This document shows, in pieces, positions 1 to 10,025 of a DNA stretch of 64,000 nt; the stretch's first letter is position 1; the number at the start of each line of letters is the position of its first letter. A model generated the notes under the pieces. The model did not search any database. It was not told where the DNA came from and saw nothing but the letters and a program-made list of their open reading frames with translations. The translations under genes and the position numbers were made by a program. The stretch is taken from contig JAZHRN010000137.1 in NCBI GenBank assembly GCA_036435485.1, positions 1,178,001 to 1,242,000 on the forward strand, written 5' to 3'. Origin of the DNA: Saposhnikovia divaricata (Eukaryota; Streptophyta; Magnoliopsida; Apiales; Apiaceae).

Positions 1-870
1 GTTTAGGCCATCCGGACCACTAGCTTTGTCCGGATGCATCTGTTTAACAGCCTTAGTAAACTCCTGAAAAGATAACTCCGCCACTAGCATCTGATTATGT
101 GTATCAGAAACACAACCTTCTTCCTCAACAAACTCCAGCTCCAATGTTTGCTGTTCTCCTCGAAACACCTCACTGAAATAGTCGTGAACCAAAGTACACA
201 TCCCTGTTTTATCAACACCTGCTCACCACTATCTGACTCTAAGAAGGGAATTCGATTTGCTTTTCTTCTAGATGAGGCTGAAGCATGAAAAAATTTAGTA
301 TTTTCATCTCCTTCCGTTAACCAAAATAATTTGGCTCTTTGTTTCCAATAGATTTCCTCATGGAACAGAAGATCATTTAATTTTTCTTTCTCCTCAAAAT
401 ACAGTTTGATACCTTCGCTATCGAAACAATTTACCAGCTTAGCTAATAGCTCCTTCTGCTTTTTAACCTTGTCACGAAATTTGTGGAAAAAATTCCTCCC
501 CCAACGAGCCATAAAATTCGAGACTGAGATGAGCTTGGGAAGGATGAGAGATGCTGGAAGAGAGAGCCAGAAATCAATAGTCTCTTTATGAAAACCTGGT
601 TCCTGCAACCAAGTGTTTTCAAAGCGAAACCGAAATTGGTTTAAAGAAAATGTCACACTGTAAAGATCCAGCAGAATAGGGTCATGGTCCGAGACGGAAG
701 TATGAACAACCGAGAGCTTGCAGAGAGGAAACATGTGAAGCCAAGAACATGTTGCCAACGCTCTATCTAGGCGCTCTCTGACCCAGTCCTTAGTGCCATG
801 AGATTTCTCCCAAGTAAAATTACCACCCTGTAGATCAATATCGATTAGACGGGAATCATATGTTAGCATT
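1..870 (-). mobile_element. 5'-truncated LINE (non-LTR retrotransposon) ORF2 relic
   Basis: On the minus strand the sequence encodes the C-terminal part of an APE-type endonuclease, including an SDHDP motif, and runs into the start of a reverse transcriptase with the MHPDKASGPDGLN signature at the left window edge. This order is typical of plant L1-type LINE ORF2. Coding similarity stops near 870, where AT-rich noncoding DNA begins, consistent with usual 5' truncation. The frame is lost at about positions 200-215: before it the frame reads FHASASSRRKANRIPFLESD, after it VHDYFSEVFRG and EEEGCVSDTHNQM appear in another frame. It is therefore a dead copy. The rest of the element, including its 3' tail, lies outside the window. 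Confidence 0.85.
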
Positions 871-1831
871 CATATTTTGTAGAAAATTGTAATATAAAAT
901 ACTATAAATAACAATTTGTACCAATGATTTTGTAAATTCAAAAACAGTTCTACAAACTTTATTTCTTTTTGGTTTCTATGTTTTCCCCAAATCGTCAAAT
1001 GCAACAAAAAATGGCATAAAATGATTTTATGTATGATATAAAATGAAAAAGATAAATTTTATTATATTTGTTTGATATTAATAAATTTTATCCATTGAAC
1101 ATAAAATAATTATTTGAAATAAGATTCGTGGATTAACAAAATTATTTATAAACAGTGTCTAACAGACTACCACAGCTTGTTCAAATATCTAAACTCTGAT
1201 TTATTCAAAAATTGATTTTGAGTTAAAATATGAGGATATATTCATTGAACATAATAAAAGACCAGCACCCTAACAAAAATAACATGACAAGTTCTAAGGC
1301 ACAGTGTCAGTGAGTCCATCCAAAAATTACAGCTAATTTTATCATGTTTCACTGGGGAAATTTTTTTGCGTATTGGCATGCTCGATGGATACAATGTGCT
1401 AGCAATCCTCTAATTGAGGTGAAAAAAGAATTTTTGCAAAGGTTTCATGGTCTGCGCCATTTCTTAAACATTTAAATAGTTATAACAAAATAGTTTGCAA
1501 CAGAGTACAACTGTACAATACATTAAAATATTACATCTCTTAGTTTGTGTTAACTTAATATTTTAACAAGATAACTGCTGTCGAAATTTAACATTTGACC
1601 TTGTACAGAAAAAGTTCCTCTTCCATCTTCTCATTTCACCCAGAGGATTCACATAGCCCCAGCTCTCACAATTTTCAATCCCAAATCCTTCTATAAAAGA
1701 ATGTTCACATTTCATAACATATTTACATGCCAATATAATGCATTAAAAATGTTCGAAATTGCCCATTCTTTTTGTGTAGTCCTGAAGAACATTGGTTAAA
1801 AAAGTCCCATGTTCTTATACTCATGAATCAT
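871..1831. other. AT-rich intergenic DNA and probable 3' UTR of the unc-13 homologue
   Basis: No coding potential or structured repeat is recognised. The stretch next to 1831 should hold the 3' UTR and polyadenylation region of the minus-strand gene to its right. Confidence 0.5.
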
Positions 1832-4800
1832 TCACCTTCTCTTTGGCAACTGAAATGTCAACTTCAAGAAATGATTAGAAGCTTTATCATTTCTATGACA
1901 CAAAACTCTTAGAATAGTATTAGCATCTTCTCTGCTCCATCTACCAGTTGTTGGTGGCATTGGCAACTTCTGTCCTACGCCAACTCCAATACCACTAGCC
2001 TCACAAGCTGCATGAGTAAATTCATCCACAAGTTTCTCAGTAGTATCTCCCATTAGTTCCACTACACCTTCTACCGCGCCTGCTTCTTTCTCCACTGTCT
2101 CCTCAGTAACTAAGCCTTCTCCATGAGTAAATACTTTTTTCAAATGATCAAAGTCCTCCTCTATCATGGGGTGATCAGCTCGTGTAAATACACGAGATGC
2201 TCCTCCAGCTAGTAAAACCATGAGGAAGGCGTCAAATGAGGCCTTCATTACTTCTTTCATTGCCAATGGTTGAATACGTTCCACGAGTATTGCACTTAAT
2301 AAGGTGAGATTCTGCTTTAGAATTCTCAATGCTGGTCGAACACGTGCATTTTCCACGTCGTGAATGTATAGGCCTCCATAGAAAACAGAGTTTGAGTCGA
2401 GAAATATTAGTCTGTATGCAGCTACCTGGGAGACATGTTGTGTTGCAGAGTTAATGGCGGAGCGTGTGTGTTCGAAGTAGTTGCTGCCTTGGAGCTGGCG
2501 ACTACGGTTATTAAAGCGGTTACGTGGGGAGGAGACGATGGTAGTAGATAAGGAAAGTGTTTTTTCAAGCACTTGGAGCTGGGAGAGGACGTACTGTAAG
2601 GAGTTGAGGCGGATGTAAAGGCGTTGTGTTCCACGACTAGTAGAAGGCCTTGGACTGTTGTTACCTTCTATGTTGTCAGTGTCTACTGCATTCGAGGATG
2701 TGACCGTGCAAGGAGTGGCTTTTTTCCATAATAGTCGGATTTTCGAGTCTTTGTTGCATCTTGTGAGTGCAGGGAGTGTTGGCACATAACTCTTTTTCGA
2801 TCCTAAATTTCATTCATTTGAACAAAAAAAAAAATTGTTTTATCATCAAGTGAAGTTCATGAACGTCACAGTATGCATATTAAGTAACGGATTTTGATGT
2901 CATACCGCAGGATGAGACAAATGTGGTGTAGTCTCGGAAAAGTTCCTCTAAGCCATGAGCAAACGCATGAGCTAATTCCTCTGCAATGCCTACCGGGATT
3001 TCAAGGAATTCATCAAGTGCTTGCTTGGCATGTTTCATTAGCTCCACTGCTGAATGCCCATATGGCTCGGTCTTCGATTTTGGGTTCCAAGTCTATGTGC
3101 CAACAACAGATTAATTAGTCTTCATTAATATATACAGGTAAAAGATGTAGAAAGATTTGATTTCATTAAGTTATCCCGCTGCTTAATATGTACCGATCTC
3201 ATCTATATATTGGAGGCTGGTGTACTATGTATGGTGATGAATTCTATTCTAATGCCAGACAAAGTGGAAAAAAAAAAATACTAGTTACCTCAGACTCTTT
3301 GGCGCTCTGGAGAACATCTTTCACATTTTTCAACCTCTCTTGTATCCATTGCCTTATAGATCTTGTTATAATAGACTCAACTTCATAAGGAGCCATCTCC
3401 CTCACAATAGCTTTGCCTCCATCTTCGCATTCAACAGAGTCTTCGACTGCCATCTGAACTAGAAACCTTTCTAGCTTTCCTGCGGTATGCAATATTCCAA
3501 TGGCCTCATTCGATAGCAACTGTGAAGTACCAGTTAAGTATTGCTTCAATAAGCTTCCGTAACAATTATGGAGAGTCACTGCAGCAGCTCCAGCTGCAAC
3601 AGGGTGCCATTTCTTTAGTATTGAGCTATAGGTTTCCTTTTCCTTCATCGCTATTTCTTGTGTGGCTTGTGCTATTTGAATGAGTGCATCAGCCACGTCA
3701 TGTACTTCGATTGTGTCACTATTCATGTTACCATCATCTAGCATCTTTTGTTAACAGATAGCAAACAAGAAAACGATGGTAAGAAAAAATTTAAATTTAG
3801 AAAATTAAACGACAGAATAGCTGCACACGAAAAAAAAAAAGTGAAGAGCAAATGATTCAAATTTGTGGGATCACAATTACCTTTGTGAATGCATTGCTCA
3901 AAGATGATCGAATGTAAAGATCTGCTCTATTCCCATTTAGCTCAGTTGCTATGTCTCCATCCTCTTGTACTGGAGTAGCATAACCGGGAACATCCTCTGA
4001 AATCTTTGTAATCGTAGATGCCAATGGCAATAGTATCTCCATCACCCCAAGTTTTGAGTACGTATCAAAATTAGCATGATAATTAAGCAATTTCTTTTCG
4101 GACCACCTCTTAATAGAAGACAATCCCCTTTTTAACATTTTCACATACACCACCGTCTCGCGATCAACCGTCTGCACATCATGTGCAATCTCGGACATCA
4201 TAGCCAACGTTGCTGCAAGTAAATCCACCTCCACTTCTCCAGTGACAATATATTGTTCAAATAGCACCCAAGTAAAACACATATTGTGTACCAACTTATC
4301 GATCCCCAATGTAGACCATGTCTTTTTCATCAACTCGACAAGCTCATCAACCTCATCAAGCACCAAAGTCTCGTCCTTGGTGTCAAATATAGTGCGAAGC
4401 AGGGCAATGTAGATGTGAACATTAAGGGGATAACCATCAGCCCAGTGACAAGCACCCGTGCATGATTCATCATCAGAGGTCCGCCATGCCAAAGCTGCAA
4501 TGCAACTACAGACAGTGTTCATTTGTTCAGAGTTTTTGCTAGTGTCTATTGGTTTGATTTCAGAGGAGGCAATAATGTCTTTCAATTTCATGGCATATTT
4601 GTTCGATTTTTCAATTGGGACTGAAGGGTGGAGAAGTAGTCCTGCCTCAAGAAGCTTTAGTTGCCGCCTTTGCCAAAGGTGATACTCTGCGGCTGTGTTG
4701 AATTCTGATGGCTTTAGATGGCGAAGAAGCTCTAAAGGAAGGATTATGGTCTCGGCTCTCCTGCCCGTCTGTTAATAATATACGTAACATCAGACTTAAG

Positions 4801-5647
4801 TAAAAATGAATGTATTAGCTTAATTATCATATTCTTAGAGATACTGATATCCACAAATTTTCGGAAAAAATATTGCATACAAGACTGAGCCGTGGTAAGT
4901 GCCCAATCCGTGAACCGTGAGGTCACGGGTTCGACACCTGCTGGGGGGTCAAAAACCGGAAACAGTCTCTTTACCTTTACTCTGCTCATCACCTGCTTAT
5001 GGACGCAAGACCCAAATATACATATACAGATTGTGCCCTTAACATCTAAGCGAAATGTATATGAAGACAACATGTATTGCATGCATGTGACAAACTGATA
5101 TACGTACTTGGCCAACAAGTGTCCTCATGAGCGTTTTGCGAAGCCTGTTATCACTCTGTTCAGACACCTGCATTTGCTGTCTCATTATTTCAGCCGACGT
5201 TAATGGTCTTTTTGTTTTCATTGCAGGCACTGTATACCCGATCCTCGGACTTCCACCTGGTGATGGACTGTTACGTGGGGAATCACGAGGTGAATTACGA
5301 GGAGAATTAGGATTATTTGGCCCTGAACCCCATGAGTGCGTCCGTCTAGAAGAAGGTGGCCTTTTCTTGATTATTTTCAAACCTAAGGCTCTTTTTATCT
5401 TGCTAGTCACTGCCATTCCTACTCCTTGCCCTTTAACTGGTGACCCTCCACCACTGTCCCCTTCCGTTGGATAGAAGCTAATCGCATTCCGCCCTCCTCC
5501 AAACCCCGGTGACGACCTGCATGCTGTAAAAAATATCTCATAAGCGGTCATGCTTAAGTCATCTTCATCAAGGCCTTCTAGACGACCGAATGGCCATATG
5601 AGGTCCGATGCTGGTGTCTCCCCCTGGTCTCCATTTTTTTGAACCAT
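1832..5647 (-). CDS. Plant unc-13 homologue (MUN domain / DUF810 protein), 5 exons, 1013 aa
   Basis: Exons on the minus strand, each bounded by GT and AG: 5647-5108, 4768-3881, 3744-3289, 3092-2906, 2802-1832, giving 3042 nt in one frame. The N-terminus carries the family hallmark LIWPFGRLEGLDEDDL followed by TAYEIFFTACRSSPGF, then a Ser/Pro/Asn-rich low-complexity stretch (about residues 105-140) and RLRKTLMRTLVGQ across the first junction. The C-terminal exons hold the conserved MUN region (LKRWHP-like block, LELMKHAKQALDEFL, FLDSNSVFYGGLY). Relatives in Arabidopsis include At2g25800, At2g20010 and PATROL1, the last known to help plasma-membrane proton pump delivery during stomatal opening. 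A role in vesicle tethering or exocytosis is inferred from the family. Length matches the family and no break is seen. A SINE sits in intron 1. Confidence 0.93.
4880..5040 (+). repeat. Au-type tRNA-derived SINE fragment in intron 1 of the unc-13 homologue
   Basis: A tRNA-like A box (GCCGTGGTAAGTGC) and a B box (GGGTTCGACACC) are followed by GGAAACAGTCTCTTTACC, which resembles the conserved body of Au SINEs. The acceptor-stem pairing of a real tRNA is absent, so it is not a tRNA gene. It is antisense to the host gene and lies inside its first intron. Confidence 0.55.
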
Positions 5648-5892
5648 CTCATGAAAATTTTAATATTAAAATATACTGGATATGTTCGGTTTGTTATGTG
5701 TGTCGTGGTTCAAAGATTGAGGTGGTGGCGGTGGTAGTGGTAGGAGGCTTTCCGGAAAAACGATACGACGTTGAAAATGTTTATATCCGGCGGAAGGGAG
5801 GGAAAAATAATAAGATGGAACATGATTATATAAAAATGGAGAAAAACAAGGGGAGAGAGAAACAGAAATTAAGGTCAACAATGTATTCTTAG
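5648..5892. promoter_or_regulatory. Probable promoter and 5' UTR region of the unc-13 homologue
   Basis: This is the DNA directly upstream of the start codon of the minus-strand gene. It has a purine/pyrimidine-skewed tract (about 5795-5875) and no coding exon. No certain TATA box is assigned. It ends abruptly at a MITE. Confidence 0.35.
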
Positions 5893-5895
5893 TAA

Positions 5896-6289
5896 GAGCA
5901 TCTCCAACGGGGTTGGCTAAAAATGGTTGGCTAAAATAATATTTGCTGAACCTGTAAGGTATTTGTTGAACCTGTAAGGTTTTTTACTCCAACGGTGTTG
6001 GGTATAATAGTTGGCTATAATTTAAAAATAGTACTTTATTATTATTTCAAGTTGTTATAAATAGAATGTATTCTTTTAATATGGTAATAGATGACGTGTA
6101 ATTTTGCTACAGGTCTGCTACAGGTCTTTATGGTTCGACAAATATAGCCAATATCACGGGGTTTGCTAAAATTATACACAAGGGGTTTGTACCATTGGAG
6201 TGAAATTTTTTTACACAATCTCTATAATTTTTATTTAAGGTATTCCACCTAGACTTTTAGCTAAGAGGTTTTCCCCATTGGAGATGCTC
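5896..6289. mobile_element. PIF/Harbinger-type MITE, 394 bp
   Basis: Terminal inverted repeats GAGCATCTCCAACGGGG (left) and, on the other strand of the right end, GAGCATCTCCAATGGGG. The 3-bp target duplication TAA lies at 5893-5895 and 6290-6292. TIR sequence, TAA duplication and size fit Tourist-like, PIF/Harbinger nonautonomous elements. The interior has short direct repeats (GTTGGCTAAA; TGAACCTGTAAGGT) and no ORF. Confidence 0.88.
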
Positions 6290-6292
6290 TAA

Positions 6293-6752
6293 GAGGGGGG
6301 AAGATGACAGTTTGTGGTTAGTTTTAGTGCCAATAAAACAAGAGATATGTCCTCTATTTAGTATATAGGATACATTTACGTAGGTTTGTACTAGTTTTAT
6401 TTTTTAGGACATGATAATTTGCAATTTTTTAAAAATGTAATAATTTGAATAATCGAAATTTTATGTAACATTATTCATTTCGTGTACCGATATATCCGGC
6501 TCAAATTTTAAAATGTTAGAAGGATCGCATATCGATCATCCTACATTTTACGTAAGATTGTTCATTTTCTATTGAATAATCCTATATTTGTTCGAGTGAT
6601 TTGTACTATATCCGTCATGGTGATTTATACATTTGTACCCTATGACTTTGTAACCCTTGGTTTCATCCTTGGTCCAGAGCCACCAATTTTGGGTTTGGCT
6701 CTGTGTGGAAGAGGTGGATCTCAAGCCAGTCTTTTTAAAAGAAAGAATCATA
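6293..6752. other. AT-rich intergenic DNA
   Basis: No gene, RNA or repeat boundary is recognised here. Short open frames at 6569-6772 on both strands look incidental. Confidence 0.4.
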
Positions 6753-7979
6753 TCTATACAATACTATTATAAGCGAAACAGGTATAATTGGTTCGTTGGT
6801 CGGTTGGTTAACACGTTCCAAAAAGTTTGTTAACACCTTCCAAAAATGAAAATAAATTAAAATGCATATAAAATTTTATCTAACTTAATAATAAATTCTT
6901 TTAATTACACTCCAATCAATATTCAATTACATGCTCTTTTAGTTATATTTGAATTAAAATTCTTCACCTACAACCAACTTTTTTAGACTCTTTCAATTAC
7001 TTGGAAATCAAAAATTTTCAAAATCAATTTAAATAATTTTAATATCATATATTTATTAACAAATTTATAACAAATTATAAATCTATCTATACTATACTAT
7101 TATCTATACTATACTATTATAATCGAAATAGGGTACAATTTGTTCGTTGGTCGGTTGGTTAACACCTTCCAAAAAGTTTGTTAATACCTTCCAAAAATGA
7201 AAATAAATTAAAATGCATATAAAATTTTATCTAACTTAATAATAAATTCTTTTAATTACACTCCAATTAATATTCAATTACATGCTCTTTTAGTTATATT
7301 TGAATTAAAATTCTTCACCTACAACCAACTTTTTTAGACTCTTTCAATTACTTGGAAATCAAATATTTTCAAAATCAATTTAAATAATTTTAATATCATA
7401 TATCTATTAACAAATTTACAACAAATTATAAATCTATCTATACTATAATATTTTCTATACTATACTATTATAATCGAAATAGGGTACAATTTGTTCGTTG
7501 GTCGGTTGGTTAACACCTTCCAAAAAGTTTGTTAATACCTTCCAAAAATGAAAATAAATTAAAATGCATATAAAATTTTATCTAACTTAATAATAAATTC
7601 TTTTAATTACACTCCAATTAATATTCAATTACATGCTCTTTTAGTTATATTTGAATTAAAATTCTTCACCTACAACCAACTTTTTTAGACTCTTTCAATT
7701 ACTTGGAAATCAAATATTTTCAAAATCAATTTAAATAATTTTAATATCATATATCTATTAACAAATTTACAACAAATTATAAATCTATCTATACTATACT
7801 ATTATAAGTGAAACATGGTATAATTGGTTGGTTGGTCGGTTAACACCTTCCGAAAAAGTTTGTTAACACCTTCCAAAAATGAAAAAATAAATTAAAATGC
7901 ATATAAAATTTTATTTAATTTAATAACAATTTTTTTTATTACACTTCAATTAATATCCAATTACATACTCTTTTAGTTA
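6753..7979. repeat. Tandem array of about 351-bp units, three full and one partial, Helitron-like 5' ends
   Basis: Units begin with TCTATAC(T/A)ATACTATTATAA at about 6753, 7103, 7454 and 7788. A landmark GTTCGTTGG recurs at 6791, 7142 and 7493, giving a 351-bp period. Units 2 and 3 are nearly identical, unit 1 is slightly diverged, and unit 4 is more diverged and ends at about 7979. The unit start resembles the 5' terminus of many plant Helitrons (TC followed by TATACTATTATAA). No 3' hairpin with CTRR was identified, so the Helitron assignment is inference; the tandem repeat is directly visible. Confidence 0.9.
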
Positions 7980-8778
7980 AGGATATACTCTTTTAGTTAT
8001 GGGGACTCATTAAGGATATGTATGCAGAGGTAGGGACATGTGTGACGCAAATAGGAGATACTTAGTTTTTTCCAGTTGAGGTAGGACTTCATAGGGGTCG
8101 GTATTGAGCCCCTTACTTTTTATTGTTTTTTTTAAAAGAGTTAGGTAAAAGTTAAAAAAAATTGGTTAAATTTGAAACTAGTTATAGAACTAGTTTTGGA
8201 GGGTGAGCCAAAATTCACTTTTTGGTTCTATATTATAGCAATAGTAATAGCAATTTATCATCTAGGATTGGACTTGCTCTTAGAATCATAATCTTTTAAT
8301 ATTGAATCAAAAGTTTTTTCGTTAAATTATAAAATATGAAAATAAAAATACAAACAAATTAACACATACAATTTTTTCTCCTTGAGAGACCTGTGCTACT
8401 ACTGGCCTTGCACATTCTAACGTTCCTTCTTGGCTGAATCGGCACATATGCATATTTTTGTGTTTCTTCTGTAGAAGTTGTACTGAGAAAATAATACGGA
8501 GTATGCAAATCAAATTAATGCCTGGATTATTGAAATTTCTTTGTGATTAGAAATGAAATGCATCGAATAATGAAAATTGTAAATAATATAATTTATATTT
8601 AAAATCTCGTTCCATTCCATTCAAACACATTCGTGGTACATTTATTACAATCACGTCACATGCGCAACATATAGTGACATGTATTTTAATGTTCGTTCAA
8701 TTATGTTGAATATATAACATGTACTATCATATCACGTATGCAACATTAAAATATTAATATTAATTTTTGCATTGTATA
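7980..8778. other. Intergenic DNA with an orphan MITE end
   Basis: Mostly AT-rich without coding signal. At about 8264-8282 the sequence GGATTGGACTTGCTCTTA resembles the right terminus of a PIF or hAT-type MITE, but no matching left end was found, so it is treated as a truncated remnant. Confidence 0.35.
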
Positions 8779-9047
8779 CTCCCTCCGTCTCAAAAAATCT
8801 TTCTCGTTTTGACTTTTGAACACTGTTCATTGTAATTGGTTGACTACTAATTTACGCATAATTTATAAAATAAAATATAGTCATGAGTGATTTTGTTTGA
8901 TTCGTATTTGTGAGTACTTTAATACAGTGAAGTTTTTATATTTAAAAATAATACGAAATTAAAAATGTTAACGATGAAAAGTATGCATTGACATACGTGT
9001 TCACTAGTATACAGGAATATACATGAAAAGTATTTTGAGAGAGAGAG
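8779..9047. mobile_element. Stowaway MITE (Tc1/mariner type), 269 bp
   Basis: The left end is CTCCCTCCGTCTCAAAA, the classic Stowaway terminus. The right end on the other strand is CTCTCTCTCTCAAAAT, a degenerate match. TA dinucleotides flank both ends (8777-8778, 9048-9049). The decayed right terminus suggests an old copy. Confidence 0.8.
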
Positions 9048-9049
9048 TA

Positions 9050-9394
9050 ATAAACTATCGAGTTTGTTCCAAATGCATATACATGTGTACCGTGCTTTCT
9101 GAGTTTATATGGTGAAGCCTAGTTTCACGTTTCCAATATGTTATTCTAATTTTCTGAAACACTATATACTGTACCTAACTTTCGGTACAAACATTTATGA
9201 AAATACCCCGTTTTTATAATTTGAAGTAAATGTGATCGGGCCTATCTTTTGCTGCAAAAAAAGAAAAAGGCAAACATGGTAGGGGAAGATAAAGACGTGG
9301 CCTTCTTGTTTCCATTAAACATTCAAGTTTCCTTTACGGACAATATTTGCATTTCATTTCTCTTTTTGACTTATCCTCCAATCACATGCATCCA
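9050..9394. other. AT-rich spacer
   Basis: No gene or repeat boundary recognised between the Stowaway element and the palindromic element to the right. Confidence 0.4.
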
Positions 9395-9403
9395 TAATAT
9401 AAT

Positions 9404-9609
9404 GAGCCCGGATCTTCTGTTCCCTTCTCCATGTCCCCTTTTGTGTCCCCTATATATAAAATGGGTGCCCCTGGCGGGCCCATTGTAAGGAAAATGGAAA
9501 TAAAAATATTTTATTTCCATTTTCCTTACAATAGGCCCCGCCAGGGGCACCCATTTTATATAGGGGACACAAAAGGGAACATGGAGAAGGGGACAGAGGA
9601 TCCTCACCC
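9404..9609. mobile_element. Near-palindromic Mutator-type MITE, 206 bp, with 9-bp target duplication
   Basis: The two halves are almost perfect reverse complements about a centre near 9507: the left arm reads TTCTCCATGTCCCCTTTTGT then AAATGGGTGCCCCTGGCGGG, and the right arm mirrors it. Flanking 9-bp direct repeats TAATATAAT (9395-9403 and 9610-9618) are identical. Long inverted repeats with a 9-bp duplication fit a nonautonomous MULE or foldback element. Open frames across it on both strands are products of the palindrome. Transcription through it would give a hairpin of about 95 bp. Confidence 0.88.
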
Positions 9610-9884
9610 TAATATAATATGCCTATATCCATAGAAAAGTATCTATATTAATATGAATAAAATCAATGTACATACAACTGAGGCCATCTTAGAGTTCACT
9701 AGGTACTCATTTTTTGAGTTTTCTTTGGTCCATTCTTCTTCCTCTCATTTTCATTTCCACATTCATCTGAGGTTTGTCTTAAATTCTCTCCATGATTAAT
9801 AAACATATCCACCCTACTGACATTATGTATTTACACATGTATATCTAGCATTACTCCTCTTACTAACATGAAGAGCTCATACAC

Positions 9885-9976
9885 GGTCAGGTTCAAATGA
9901 GAACTCGAGAACCGCATTTACGATATAGAGAAAAGTGCAAAATATTTGGTTTTCGGGTTCTCATTTGAGTAAGACC
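9885..9976. mobile_element. Short hairpin MITE just upstream of the CFA synthase start
   Basis: GGTCAGGTTCAAATGAGAAC at the left and, reverse-complemented, GGTCTTACTCAAATGAGAAC at the right form inverted repeats around a short AT-rich loop. The ends lie about 50 bp upstream of the start codon of the synthase gene. No clear target duplication was found, so the exact ends and family (Mutator-like is possible) are uncertain. Confidence 0.55.
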
Positions 9977-10025
9977 TGTAATATTAAATGGACAAATACA
10001 TTGTACTAAGTTGATATATGGTGAA

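Noticed and set aside
2422..2634. Separate small protein on the minus strand
   Set aside because: It overlaps exon 5 of the unc-13 homologue in another frame and has no independent support.
4888..4960. tRNA-like sequence with A and B boxes
   Set aside because: No acceptor stem or full cloverleaf, and Au-SINE-like sequence follows, so a SINE is the better call.
6753..7979. CRISPR-like repeat array
   Set aside because: Units are about 351 bp with no short repeats or unique spacers, and the genome is eukaryotic.
9249..9634. Overlapping open frames on both strands with similar peptides
   Set aside because: They result from the palindromic MITE; the peptide similarity is the inverted repeat read twice.
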